Below are positions 11,213 to 23,844 of a DNA stretch of 64,000 nt, in pieces (position 1 is the stretch's first letter; every line of letters starts with the position of its first letter). The translations under genes and the position numbers were made by a program. The notes under the pieces were generated by a model. That model ran no database searches, had not been told where the DNA came from, and was given only the letters and a program-made list of their open reading frames with translations. Origin of the DNA: Andrena cerasifolii (lineage: Eukaryota > Arthropoda > Insecta > Hymenoptera > Andrenidae); NCBI RefSeq assembly GCF_050908995.1, contig NC_135121.1, positions 8,308,001 through 8,372,000 on the forward strand. The letters are read 5' to 3'.

Positions 11213-12307
11213 CATTAAAGTCAAGGTGATCGGAGCTGGACATTTTAAGAAGTAACGAAGCAAATTATATACCGCCGATATTTCTCGGACGAGAATTCGA
11301 CCACGCACAACTCATTTCACGCGATGCTATTACTTGGAACACTCGGTGCACGGTGCCCAGGAGAAAAGCAATATCGATCTGCTGGAGAACGCGCTCAACG
11401 GAGTACTTATTTACGAATGCATAAGCAACGAGCATTGCAACGCAGATTTTGTCGTATAAGATGCAGAACAGCGAAGAAGAGTGCGCCAAAGGGATAGGCA
11501 GAGAGGGACGTAGAGACAGAGGGGGGCGGAAGGAGGAAGAGCAAGCATACGAAGCAAAGAGAGGGTAGCAAAGAAGCTACTGCATTTATGGATGTCCTCC
11601 CCGTGACAAGCCGAAATTAATTTACCCCCCTCCCCAGCGCCGCGGCGGCGGCGTTGGCATATTTTAACCCAGTTTTTTTCAACCGATCGACTCCTCGCCC
11701 CCACTCCAGCTTCACATAAATTTCTAGCGACCAGACAGACGGACGGACGGATCGGGATTCGCTAAATCTGCCCAGCGATTCGATAAAACCCGAGATCGCT
11801 CGCGGCTGACTGGCTCCTTAGTTGACGCGATAAATAATTAATGATCAAAGGACGGGAGACGGGGAGCGAGACAGATAAAGGGACGACGAGAAGAGCGTAT
11901 ATCGCCGGGGTCCTCGCGGTCCATAAAACATTTAATATTTATAAGGTACGAAGCGCAGACGGGCCAGGGAGAGGGGAAGCCACATCTCAAATATACATTA
12001 TCGGATCTCATGCGGCCTATACGCTATTTAGATATTTTAATTAACCGATTGGCTATAAATTATGATAATTAAGGGGCCTACGGCCGTGGCTCACCGCGAC
12101 GGTCTGCCCACGCCGTGGATCTTCGCGTTGTTTTGCGGCCACCGAAATGTCATCGGCGACATGTGTGCAACGCGATCCGTCTAGACTCTAGACGCTAAAC
12201 TGTCGGATTTCGTCTCGAATTCTAATATCAGAAGCGTTTGCGGGATTTCCGTGGCCCGATCGTGAAACGCACCCCAACTCCCCAGCAATGCGACCTCCAC
12301 CTACCTA
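11213..12307. other. hth intron segment; possible regulatory AT-rich blocks
   Basis: No gene. Two AT-rich blocks in otherwise GC-rich sequence stand out: 11828-11850 has ATAAATAATTAATGATCAAA followed by GG, which combines homeodomain-type ATTA cores with a TCF-type GATCAAAG. The second, 12030-12075, has TTAATTAA and several ATTA cores. Regulatory function is inference only. Confidence 0.35.
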
Positions 12308-13194
12308 TAGGGTAAATCCGGGAGACGCGGTCGGGCCGGAGAGTTGGTCGAGTCGCTATATTTCAGACTCTATACGCAAAGACGCGTTAAAATGCAGACC
12401 AATTACTTCTTTAGAAGCCAAACAGATGAATGAATAACGTAATTTCGCTTCCTTCTGTATTTTTCTGGATTTATAGGCTATAAAAGGTAAATTGAGGTTA
12501 CATTTAGCCTCTTTTGTCACACAACGGTGCACAGAATCGTATTTAAAATATACTTCTAAGTTTATTTCCGTTTAATGTTTGGGATAATGAGATAGTAGAG
12601 ATATTGAGGGATACTGCAGCCAAAGTATTTCGCCATATTAACTCTTCCTCTCAAAACTAACGAAAAGACCATCTCTCGCTGCAGAAAGGAGAGATGATCG
12701 AATTATGAGTTTTTCATTATTTTTTTATATTTTTTATCATTATTTTATTATTATTTTTGTTTATTTATTTTATTCATTCACTTTTGTAATCATTTCCCTT
12801 ACTAATTGCCGGCAGGTAGTTCACTTTTTCTTTGATGTGTTCTTTACTTGTTTAGCATAAACAAATTAAAAATCAATAAATCTGTAGTTGTATTCACTCA
12901 TAAATAATTTTGCTTTCTTCTTTGTTATTTCTCCATGAATAATTATGCGAGTGGTCTCTGCCAACGCCGAAAACCATTTCTCCCGGCACCTCGGGAGAGG
13001 TGGTCAGATGTCACGACTTCAGTTTTCAACCCGATTTACAGTAAATATTGTCTTAAAGTAAATATCGAAGAGTTTTTCTGAATCGGCATAAAATTCTGAA
13101 CACATTAGGTTTGTTCTGATAAAATAAGTAATATCTGTATTAGTTTTAATAGCCATTTTATATTAGGTCGACCGCGTCTCCCGGATTTACCCCA
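12308..13194. mobile_element. nonautonomous TIR element, GGGTAAATCCGGGAGACG family
   Basis: A 24-bp perfect inverted repeat starts GGGTAAATCCGGGAGACGCG at 12310-12333 and returns as its reverse complement at 13169-13192. The left end abuts TA; the right end abuts CA. The interior is AT-rich with no long open frame. Probably a TA-targeting DNA transposon derivative; superfamily not certain. Confidence 0.8.
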
Positions 13195-15034
13195 CCACGC
13201 ATTCGCGTCGGCAGTGCGACCTCCACTTCTTGACCGTCACACGCGCGCAATAACGAGTTTTAACGAGACGAGCGGATGCAACAGCCCCCGGAGGATCCCG
13301 TCAATGGATTACAGAAAGCACTCTTAACAGTGTCAATAAACGGCGGTTATGAGCGCCACAAACGTCGGAAGTGTCTCTCCTTACGACGGGCATAAATAAG
13401 CCGCGCACCGGCTGGCTGGTCGTTTAAATGTCGCGAGGCAGCTCAGTCCGCAGAGCTCGCCGGGGCTCGTTCTTCTTGCTCTTCCACGTGGCGCACAACC
13501 GGCTCACGTACATCGGTCGCGACCAGTCGATATCGCTGGACGGTAATCACTTAACGTTCAATTTCTTAATCGAAGACCGCCTCCTCCCTCCCGCCGCCGC
13601 TCGGTGGCCGATCGAACGACTTTATTTCGGAACCAGAGAGCTGCGTACCCGCGATAAATTTTCCGAGGGGTTCTTTCGGGCGACGCAGCTCGAAATTCGT
13701 CGGAATTTACGACGGTGACGCGTGGACGGAATACGCAGGTGTGTTTCCAGGGAGATTTCGCGAGGAGAATGGAGGGGGGCGGGCATTGAAAACAGGGAAC
13801 GCAGTTTCATCTGCGGCCGTAGATATGCTCGTTCACTTTTTGGATACGACGAGGAACATTGATTTCAGAGGGGAATATACAGCTGCGGGGGGGGGGGGGG
13901 GCGGGGGTTGAGTGTGTTACGCGACGTTCGTTGGACGTGCGCGTCGAGAATCGAACGGGCCCTCGGTCAGATGTACGATAAAGCGACTTAACAGCCGGGG
14001 CAACGGCGTCGATGCGTTTCCACGATACCGGCTCTCGCCACCCCCTGGCCAGCTCGAGCCAGGTTTCTTCCTGGTCGCCATTACCGCGGCGGAGGCTTGA
14101 TGGCGAAAGTGGTCTAGGGGGCAAACGGTCAACGAGACTCGAGATGAGATAGAACAGGCCATTATGGCCACGCCGATAAGATAGGTCCACCCCTCCGTGA
14201 TACGTGGTGGCCACGGCGCAGCCTTCTGGCTACGGTTTGATACACCGGACGCGATCCACGGCATGAAAAATCTAACTGGCGGAGACGAGAGCGGAGCGAG
14301 GGGGCGCGCCGGGCGAGGAATGGAGGAGGGAGGTCGAGAGGGGCTGACGGCAATGGGGAGGGTGGAACGGGAGGGAGGGCACTGTCCAGCGCCCTCCGAG
14401 AACTCGGACCTTATCTTTTCATGCCGATCGTGACCGTCCAAGACTTCATTTCCGTGCTCGAGAAACCACCCCAACCGTCGCGTCGGTTTATACGTGCACC
14501 TACGAGTAACGAAATGGACCTCTTGGCTCGTTTACATGGAATGGATTTCGGCGGAGAGTTGTGGAACCGCTGGGGGGAATTAGTTGACGTGGTAGGTACG
14601 TTTGACGAGGAAGTTATGCATTTTGTATTGCCCTGTGTCGTTGAACTGTGACGATGTTTATGGTCGGCTTTGATATTATTACTACTTCGATTCAATTGAA
14701 ACTATCCTAAATACGGCTATGCTTCGTTCTGTAATCGATTTCGATTGAACGCGGCAAGAATGACAGGTGAGTAATGGTGAGATATGAATTAGGACTGACT
14801 AGATGTTGAGTGTACTACTGAGATCGCTCGGGGTAAGCGCGGCAGGTGTAAGACGGCGCTAAACTGCAGATGAAGATTATGCAGATTGGTGGATCAGATC
14901 GGAAAGATTGGAAAATTCATTCGCTAGGAATGGACTCGGAGCGATCGGACTTTCGCCTGACCCATTTCACGTTTCATCACTGAGCTCCAAAAAGGCGCGG
15001 CGGTGACAGGACGAAATGCAATTTCCTTGACTTG
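13195..15034. other. hth intron segment, no gene recognised
   Basis: A run of 15 G at 13887-13901 followed by C and five more G could form a G-quadruplex or be a collapsed homopolymer in the assembly. Open frames here run on both strands (for example 13917-14474 minus) and have no recognised domains. Confidence 0.5.
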
Positions 15035-15759
15035 TTAGGGAAGATCCCTAACTCGAAAATTCAAAAAATTCTGAAACTTTGTGGATACGTAGGGAATTTC
15101 CTCCTGATTACAACGCAATTATTTTTTGCTGTTCAAAATCACACTAAAGTGGGTGAAGTTAACCATTGAAGATTCGGCTATTTTTCGATTTTATTTTCTA
15201 ACTCGCAATCTGTAAGATATAGAAAATAAATTTCAAGACATAAGTTACTTCTTTTAATTAGATCTATCAAGTGGTGAAAATTTTATCAATTGTTTAAACA
15301 ATCAGAAAAAAGTTATAAACAAAAATATTAATAATATTTTCTAAAATTCGTGGTTTCGCGTGAAATCTGAATTCGATTGTCGAGGAGCATATTTCCGCAA
15401 TACAATAAAAGTTGAAATTGTATGGAAAAAAATATGGATTATGCTGTTTCATAATTATTTAAACATCCAGTTCAGATTTCACGTGAAACTGCGAATTTTA
15501 GAAAACATTAGAATATTTTTGTTTATAATAGATCTAATTAAAAGAAGTAACTTTTGTCTTGAAATTTCTTTTCTACCTCTTACAGATTGCGAGTTAGAAA
15601 ATAAAATCGAAATTAGCCGAATCTTCAATGGTTAATTTCACCCCCTTTAGTGTGATTTTGAACAGCAAAAAAAAATTGCGTTGTAATCAGGAGGAAATTC
15701 CCTACGTATCCACAAAGTTTCAGAATTTTTTGAATTTTCGGGTTCGGGATCTTCCCTTG
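15035..15759. mobile_element. palindromic MITE, family H (full-length copy)
   Basis: An almost complete 725-bp inverted repeat. The left arm starts AGGGAAGATCCC and continues CGAAAATTCAAAAAATTCTG; the right arm ends GGGTTCGGGATCTTCCCTTG. Arms match over more than 300 bp, including the segment with TTAGAAAATAAAATCGA, with a short unique centre near 15400. Related copies are at 32869-33122 and 61061-61491. No target duplication could be fixed because the first bases of the left arm have diverged. Nonautonomous and non-coding; open frames across it read into both arms. Confidence 0.85.
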
Positions 15760-18700
15760 GAAGCTGATCGCGGCCCGATTCCACTCACCCTCCGTCAAAT
15801 AATAACATATCTATAAGTCGGTCGTTTGTATTCGACGACTGGCGTGCATGCGCCCCATTTCAATTAACGTATGATCTATGTCGTATAAGGACCCGTATCC
15901 GGCACCTTTCAAACCTTAGGGCCGTAATGCGCGGGGGATCGGTCCTCTAAGTAACTCTATATCACGTCTACGTGACACGAAACGCGGAGAAAGACTCTCC
16001 TACGGCCATGGAAGACGGCATAGGGCAGAAATCGTCCTCTCTTTTAACTGTGCTCCTCTGTTCCCATCGTTTCGGGCAGGGGTCTGTGAGATATCGCTCT
16101 CATTTGTCGAGGACACCTCACACGAGGCGGCGAGCAACACCGTACAGAGTAACAGGTGTATCAAACTCATCGAAAACGATTGTTCTGCTTATTAATCTGT
16201 CGCAGTGATACAAATGTCGCTCTCGGTGACGGGATCATTCTGCTTAACGGAGCTTGTTCAATTAGCGATTTTACTGTCACTGTCCACGTTCCGCTGCTAA
16301 CGCATACCCATTGTTACTTATATCCTTAAGGGACTTTCTCCCAGGTCAATAACTCTATCGATCTGCCCAGACGATTCAGGTCGAAAGCGAAAAGTGTCAG
16401 AATGAGCATCGAGCAGTGGTCGTGGACGCTTTCGACGACGTTCCCCGGGTCAGGAATGGTAGAAGGGTGGCTGGGTGTTCGCAATTTCTCCCGATTCCCG
16501 ACCCCCAGGACATCCATTTTATTTAGCGCGCCGATGGACCACGAGCAGGCGTCCTGGGGACGTTAAACTCGACTCGGAGAGGGGCTCTCTCTTTTTCTCC
16601 ATCTACCGATATCCCATCAGGGCCGGCAGGAACGTTTACCGGCGCGCGGCAGCCTGCTGTCCGGCTACCGGGGAGAGGATCTCCTTCCTCGGCCTCCTCG
16701 CAACCCTGGCGAGTTAGCCAGATATAGAGTGACGCGGAGATCGAACCGCACACGACGGGGATGGTGGCGGAAGAACGGAGGGTGGGGTGTCTGGACCTCT
16801 CCCGAGATGGACACAGAGAATCGCCATTACAAATTGACAAGCTTGATTGATGGCCAGCGCAGAAGGGACGACGCCCGGCCAGAAGAGGACGAAGGATCGC
16901 CGGGGAAGAACGAGGAGAAAAGGGGAATCGGGATGTGCCAGGAGTGACCGAGGGGGTTGCCGACGGGCCACGGAGCAGGGGGATGAGAAGGCCAAGTGAG
17001 ATGGAGTGAATGTATATACCGGGCGCCGGCTAAACTGGACCCGGAGCTTCGCTTCGAGGGACCTACCACGGCCAGATACCGTTCCGTGTTCTCCTCTCTG
17101 TCTAATGGGCAACGATAGCGAGAGGAGCAGGGGAGATTTCGCGTTATCAACCGAGACCTCTCAGCGAGTGCGTGACGAATGGTCCGCGAGTAGACCCGCA
17201 AAAGGTCCGATTCTGCCCTCCGTTTGGAATATTCGATGAGTGACACAGAAAGAGCTTTGATCCCGGACGATTCTCTTGGACCCTGGGATTGTTCACATTG
17301 GGGTGCATGGGTTGGCAGGGGAAGGAAGTTGCGGTCAGTTTGCTGTTGCCTCGGTTACGTAACTTTCTAGTCAGACTTCAAGTTTATCGAGTTCAATCCC
17401 GTATGAATCAGCAGCAAGCAACTGCACCAAGGAAGCGATCACTGTAAACGTTCGTGGGTATTCTCGCCTGGGTCTCTGACAGCATGGGAAACCGAACAGG
17501 CGATCGTAAATGACAACCGAGCTCCCGCGAAGAAAGTGAGGCACAGAGGGAGCCGGGGACCGTCGGAAGAAAAACAGTAGAAATTCTAGGGAAATAAGGA
17601 GCAATGGAGAAAGAGGAGCCGACACGAACCCGACCTTCCCTCGTGATCTACGACCGTGAACTCCCATAGCTCGCGTTGACCAACGCCTACCGACGAATGC
17701 CGGGAATAATAAGCAAAGCTGGCCATTAAGATATCTTTCACGGACCTCGCGGCTCCTTTCTTTAATTCGCCATTTTCCTGCTCGTCGTTTCTGCGTACGC
17801 GTAAATCGACGGTATGTTTATTAAGCCTGTAACTCCGAGGGATTCGCGGTAAATCGTTTATTGCGAATGGCTGTACGGTCTGGAATTAGAATGTTTCTGA
17901 ATGCGTAGGAACGAAGAATGGCTCTTGCCGCCGCGTGGAATCAAAGAATTAATTGTCGGTACACGTTCTCCAAAGTGAAGTTGCGGTTCTCCGGAGTGGC
18001 TCTCGAGAACACTCAGCCGAACTCGCGCTATCGATGGCAACTTGTTTCCCGTGAATATTGCAGTCAAGAAAGGCTAGGACCGTTCGTACGCTCCAGCGTA
18101 AGGGTTGGCTGACGCCTTTTATCGCGGCATCGTTACGAAATGCACCGTACGGTCACAGCTTTACGGTACTTCGGGGCTGCTGTTACGTTTTTACTGCCTC
18201 GTTCCGTGGAACACGCGAAGGGACGACGATTCTACCGGTGTTACAGACGCGATAGTAACTGTGTAGCGCCCACGTCTTGGCGCGGCAACTCCCAGCACCG
18301 CCTCGACCTAGCAGACCGCGCCAGGGTTTTGATGAAGAACGAACATTTTCATCCACCGGTAAAGGGCAACCCTCTTCTCGATTTTAGAGAAGCGAACTAA
18401 CGTCGATTAGAATCCATTGACTTACATCCGTGCAGTTCCATCTACTTGGAAATCCAACGAGCGAGAAACAGCAGTAGTCAAACATTTACATAGTAAGTGA
18501 CAAAGTTATATGATTTCCGCGTAGCCTTCGAAGGGAGCTTCGTCTCTGGAACTTCTGTTTAGCATCGCGCCATTTAGTACCCCGCGATACATACTCTGTC
18601 AAATTCACCAGCGATGCTCACCGCCACGGGGCCCCTCTCTCCGCGTGCGTTTCTCAGAATCCATCCAATTTGTACGTAGCACAATGTAGAATTTCTGGGT

Positions 18701-19004
18701 TTGCTTTATGATCTGGCCCGGATATTTTTGGAACGTTCCACCAATTCCCATTAGATGATACTGCCGTTCAAAAACAGAGCCTTAAAATATTACATTACAC
18801 TTTCAAATTGGAGTGGTCAGCCGGTGTAAGTTAAATTAAGTTACGAACCGTTGCCTGGTATCAACACCACGCAATCCACCGATTGAAATGCACGGGGATA
18901 CAAAAACACGACGGAAATTCTAGTAAACGATTCGCCGGCAGTCACACCAGAGTTCCAACGAAATATATTCACACCGTAGTTCCGACAGAATATTTTCACA
19001 TCGC
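15760..19004. other. hth intron segment, no gene recognised
   Basis: GC-rich and CpG-rich with overlapping short frames on both strands. No repeat, RNA gene or exon recognised. Confidence 0.5.
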
Positions 19005-19758
19005 TTAAGGGGTTATACGTAGTCAGGCGGTCGAAAAGAGGCGAATGTTTGTGAATTTTTTTTGAAAAAGCGGAAGCATATATTCTGAGAAAACATTTTG
19101 CACTTAAAAGAGCAACATTTAAAGAACATTTGGTAATTTTTTCGTACAAAAATATTTAAGTTTATAATAAAATAACAAGCGACATCTAAGAAGCCTTTTT
19201 AAAAATTTGATTTTGCGGTGAGCACTGCCATTTGGAACCAGATTAGCTAAAAGCAAAAATCAAAAAAGATTTCGTTTGTATATTAATGTATCCTCAGGTT
19301 GACGGAGAGAATTTTTCGAAATATTAATTTAAAACAAAATGGTTGCTATTTAAAGTTGAAATCCTGATTTTTTGCGGGATGTGTGCACGAAAAATCTGGA
19401 TTTCAAATTTAAATAGCCGGCATTTTCTTTTAAATTAAAATTTCGGAAAATTCTCTCCGTCAACTTGAGGATACATTAATATACTACAAAGAAATCTTTT
19501 TTGTTCTTTGATTTTAGATAATCCGGTTCCGAATGACAGTGCTCACCGCAAAAGCAATTTTTTAAAAATGCTTCTTGGATGTCGCTTGTTACTTTATTAT
19601 AAACGTAAATATTTTCAACGAAAAAATTATCAAATGTTCCTTAAATGTTGTTCTTTTAAGCGCAAAATGTTTTGTGATAATATACGCTTCACCTTCTTCA
19701 AAAAAAAATCACAAACATTCGCCTCTTTTCGGCCGCCTGACTAGGTATAACCCCTTAA
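19005..19758. mobile_element. palindromic TTAA MITE, family A (full-length copy)
   Basis: TTAA at 19005-19008 and 19755-19758 bound a 754-bp fold-back. The left arm starts TTAAGGGGTTATACGTAGTC and runs through GGCGGTCGAAAAGAGGCGAA. The right arm ends in the reverse complement. The arms match over roughly 360 bp each, leaving only a few tens of bases near 19380 as a loop. TTAA target duplication suggests a piggyBac-like or TTAA-targeting mover; a PIF/Harbinger TTA duplication is also possible. Fragments of the same family occur at 30242-30711 and 36669-37087. Confidence 0.9.
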
Positions 19759-22700
19759 GTTAGCTGGGAAAAGATTTTCCAAATCATAGAGACTCATAAT
19801 CATGTTCCCGGATCATGAACACCGAAGTGTTCTTAATCGAGAGGAAAGGAGCTTGAGCGCGTTTCCTTTTGATCGTGAGAAAGGGGGGCACATTTTCCCG
19901 CTCGCTGTATAAGCCTAATAGAATCTGAGGCCAGGGAGACGCGAGGGCAGCTTGTACGTCGTAAAATGATGCGCCTTGGCTTTATACTTTATAGATCCGT
20001 GCGCCTAGCCGCTTGTACGTAGTATACCGGCGATTGAATGGGGGCAAGGATTTAAAAGGGATCGCGGTTTTACTGGCAGTATTAGGCGTGGCGGCAGCGG
20101 TTTACTGCCTCCGTCGTGCGTGCGTGCAGCTAATTTTACACTAATTTCGAGCGACGAATAAACCTGGCTCCCCCATTCTCTACGAATAAACCTCATAGTC
20201 ACCAGTTTTAACAACCGAAAAACTTTGAGGGGAAGTGAGGAGAGCTGAAATCACGAAAGCCATACAATTCTGGAACACAGCGAGTGCTTGTTGATGGGCA
20301 TAATCTGCGATAATTAATTCATAGCTGCACGCTGCGCTCTGTGGACGAAATGTAATAGTAGCTACCTTGGACTTGCAACTATTCGAGGACGAATTTCCTT
20401 TCAGCGAAACCAGAAACCACCACCGAGCAAACTTTGCAAACACCCCCGATCATTAGCGCCATTATCATTCTTTCGTCCAATCAGAAGCTTACGGGGTTCA
20501 ATGAATTACGGCTCGAGACACAAATCATGCAGTTGCAATCTAGATCTGACGCGCTACCTGGGAACACAGTCGTGCTAACAGTTATCAGGCAGAAGGCGAG
20601 CATGAAATCACTGATTGCAGCGGTTCTGTCGTTATCGTGGACATGTAGCAAGAACATCCTGGTTCTGGGGGGCTTGTGGAACCTGGGAATAATAACAATG
20701 GGCCGCGGGCCACGCGAAGTCAATGCGGAGCAGCTGCGATCCCGCGTAATGAAAGTGTGATTGATGATCGAGCCGACGCGCGTCATTAGCCCGACACGAA
20801 GAAGCGCAACGAGGAGGATGCGCCACTCGATGTTGCGGCACAGTCGCCTGCAAACATGTTCTGAATTACCGGCACCGCTGTCTAATATAATTTCAGCGAG
20901 TCCTCTTCGTCCTCTGGCCCCTCCTCTGGCACTTTCGGCAAGAGAATATAAGAGGCAAAGGAGATCTAGACGTGGTGAGTGGACTCGAAGACACCCTTCG
21001 CGATTGCCGAAGAGAGAAATCGAGAAATTTCGAGCAAAGAAAAAGAAGGCATCGTCAAACATCAAGCGACACAAGTTTCGAATGCACCTGTGCTTTATAG
21101 GCTCCGAAGCAATGGTCACCTAGCAATTTGCAAACGCAGTCCGCAGAGAGATAACAACTGACCTCTTGCTAAAAAATAAAACGTCTCACCACGATAGTAA
21201 AACCTGGCGAGGAGAACATCGGTCTCGGTGGTCCACGGGGGACCGTGAGTATTCGAAAGACACATTTATCTCGCTTCCGTTCGAACAAAATCTGCCCTGG
21301 GGCCTAATGCTTCGGCTATTAAGCTTTAATGGACTGCTGATCGTCCGAGAGGAAGGCGGAAGGGCGAAGGGGACGCGGTCTCGGAGGAATTGGAAAAATG
21401 GCCGGGAACTAGGGAGGCTCGGTAAACTCTCCGAGCTGCCGCGAATTTCTCCCCGCAGTTAGGTGATCGCCAGAGAAAACACCTTGGTCAGGACGTCGGC
21501 GAAATCCTCGCGTAACGCTATCGATTTCAATCGAGAGGCAAAGTCGCGCGAAGCGGCCGAGGGACTACTGGCGAAAGGGCGATTCGAGGGCACCGAGGAG
21601 GAAAGGGTTGGCGGGGGGTTTGCGAGCCGTGATCAGAATTGACTCGGGGATGACAATCTAACGTACACGGGTTTCCACTTTACTCTCGGTACGGCCGACG
21701 ACATTTCAGCTCGTTAGTCCGCCCTCTCTCTTCCTCTTTCCGAAATTACCCCGTTCTGCTGGCCCGCACGAATGCTCGTTCACGCACTCGCGCAATTTGT
21801 CACTTGCACCGCCGAGGGTATCGGCGATCTATGAACGCAGCTCTGGGAGGGCAGAACTTGTATGAGAAAAAATACACGAACATCTTCCCAAAACGAAGAA
21901 TTCGCGATTTCCTCTTGCAGACGTCCTGTAGGTACAAACATACTACCCCGAGAGGTGTAGAACATTTCCAAGAGGGGAAAAAAGGAGGTGATTCCTCAGC
22001 GGGGTCCCGAAAAAAGTCTTATACGGCCACGTTCGCGGCACGGAACGTCCACCGAAGCGCCCCTAAAGCCCAGTTTCCTCGAAGCAAACAACCCGTAACT
22101 CAGTGAGTGTTTATGAGGGAGTCAGTCGTAAAAATACGGACGGTATCGAGATCTCTTTTTCGACCGTTTAACCGGACCACCCTCTCGCGAATAGCCTCCT
22201 GCTCTCAGACGAAACAAAGAAAGGTCGGGAAAGACAGCAGCTACAGGGATCGAGAGGGGGTGGGGCCTGGGGCATGCTGCAGGCTCGTAAAACTCGGTCT
22301 GATCACCGCTACCAATTATCCCGCCGTTATCCGAACGTTATCCGGAACGTTATCCACCCTGGGCCTTCACGAAACAGCCCTCTCCCGCCATCATCCGAAT
22401 CACAAGCGAACCCTTGAGCCCCAGAGGAGAGAGAGTCACGCTGCTTCCAACCCCTGATCCGGCTAGGTAACCGTTGTTGTCGCCTTTTACTGCAAACGAA
22501 GTGATTCCCTCCTCGTAAACGCGGCGTCTTTACAGATTACACGGGACAGGAACTCGGGGGGTCGGTGGTTTTCTTCCCCTTCTGTTTGCTTTTTTCGGTA
22601 GGTGAACGACGGTGTAAGATGGTCCTTCGGCGTCGCCTCGTGTTAAATTGCACGGTGAAGCCTTGTGCCTACTATGGCAAGCCGATTCACGCTCTTATTA

Positions 22701-23069
22701 AGGGATGGATTAATTCTTCGTACAGAATATTCGTCAAAGTTACGATGTGCGTTATAATACTTCGTCTTTTTTCATTCGGCTGCACGCAGACACCTCTGAA
22801 TCTGAGCCACTTTCAAATGAAATACCGAGCATTGAATTTAGTTCGCGAGCAAATTTTCCCGTTCCTTGATCAGAGACCTTTTAATTATTGCGAATACGGC
22901 CGGCGACCGAATCCAAGCGGCAGAAGTCGTTCGACTCCGCGTAATGGAGAGAGAAAATGGGGAGGTCGAGTGGTATCACCGATTACGATCAGCAGGTAAA
23001 CGAATCACGGGGGATAATTGGCTTCCGCCAAAAGAAACAAAAACGAGCGATGCTTTAATACGGTTCAGA
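19759..23069. other. hth intron segment, no gene recognised
   Basis: Mixed composition. A short tandem of CGTTATCCG-type units (three copies) lies at about 22323-22355. Several 90-210-codon frames occur on both strands without recognisable motifs. Confidence 0.5.
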
Positions 23070-23844
23070 TGGTTCGTTTATTGATAAATGATGAAGGTAG
23101 AGACGGCGCTTGGAAACGTGCGAGGAATCCCGAGCACCCGTTACACGAATCGCACGGGCAACACGTCGCGGTCAATTCTTCGTCGAATTACGTGTTTAAA
23201 CGAGCGAATTAACGGGCGACGTGATTGCCAGTTTTCAAAATTCAACTCTCGCGTGCATCCCGCGAGGATCGATCTTACATCTAAGGGAAGGTTAACTGGA
23301 TACATGGAGTATAACATCATTCTCTAGGTTACTTCTAACTGACAGCTAACAAAGTGCATCATCGAACAATAATAAATGCCTAGCCTACGATAATGATGGA
23401 TACAATAAACAAGCTAAACTACAGAATTGATTTTATAAAAGAACAGTCCTATAATCGATAAAATATCATTAAAGTAGAATAAAGTTCCTACAAATATAAA
23501 GAATTCTCCCTAAAAGTAGAAAATGTCTTTAAAAACTAACGAGTAAAAGAAAACATTGTTATAATTGTTTCATCTGATCGCGCGAAGGTTACAAAGGATA
23601 AAGGATATAATTTGCTATCTATAAAGTAAGAGTTCTAAAAATCTACGTTCTATGAAACGTAACTACCTATATCTATCTAAGGGATATAAATTGTTATACC
23701 TAGAGCCTATCAAAGTCTACGTTCAGTTGAACGTATACCTGAGAGGACGTTTCTAGTGGACAAACTTAGCTTAATTAGACGCTGGCCCGATTCAGGGGAG
23801 CACCCTATTGGAACGCTAAGATTCCTTCGTTTCGACGCATCGAT
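23070..23844 (-). other. hth: candidate 3' UTR of the read-through hth isoform
   Basis: Directly downstream of the alternative stop on the minus strand, this block is markedly AT-rich compared with its surroundings, especially 23340-23760. The first AATAAA on the minus strand is at 23082-23077, which would give a 3' UTR of about 770 nt. It also contains a perfect inverted repeat TACGTTCA-GT-TGAACGTA at 23718-23735 and a related one at 23644-23661. Use of this poly(A) signal is inferred. Confidence 0.5.

Noticed and set aside
18841..19149. 102-codon minus frame and similar frames at 19575-19763 and 30135-30359
   Set aside because: They share peptide words only because they read across arms of the same palindromic MITE.
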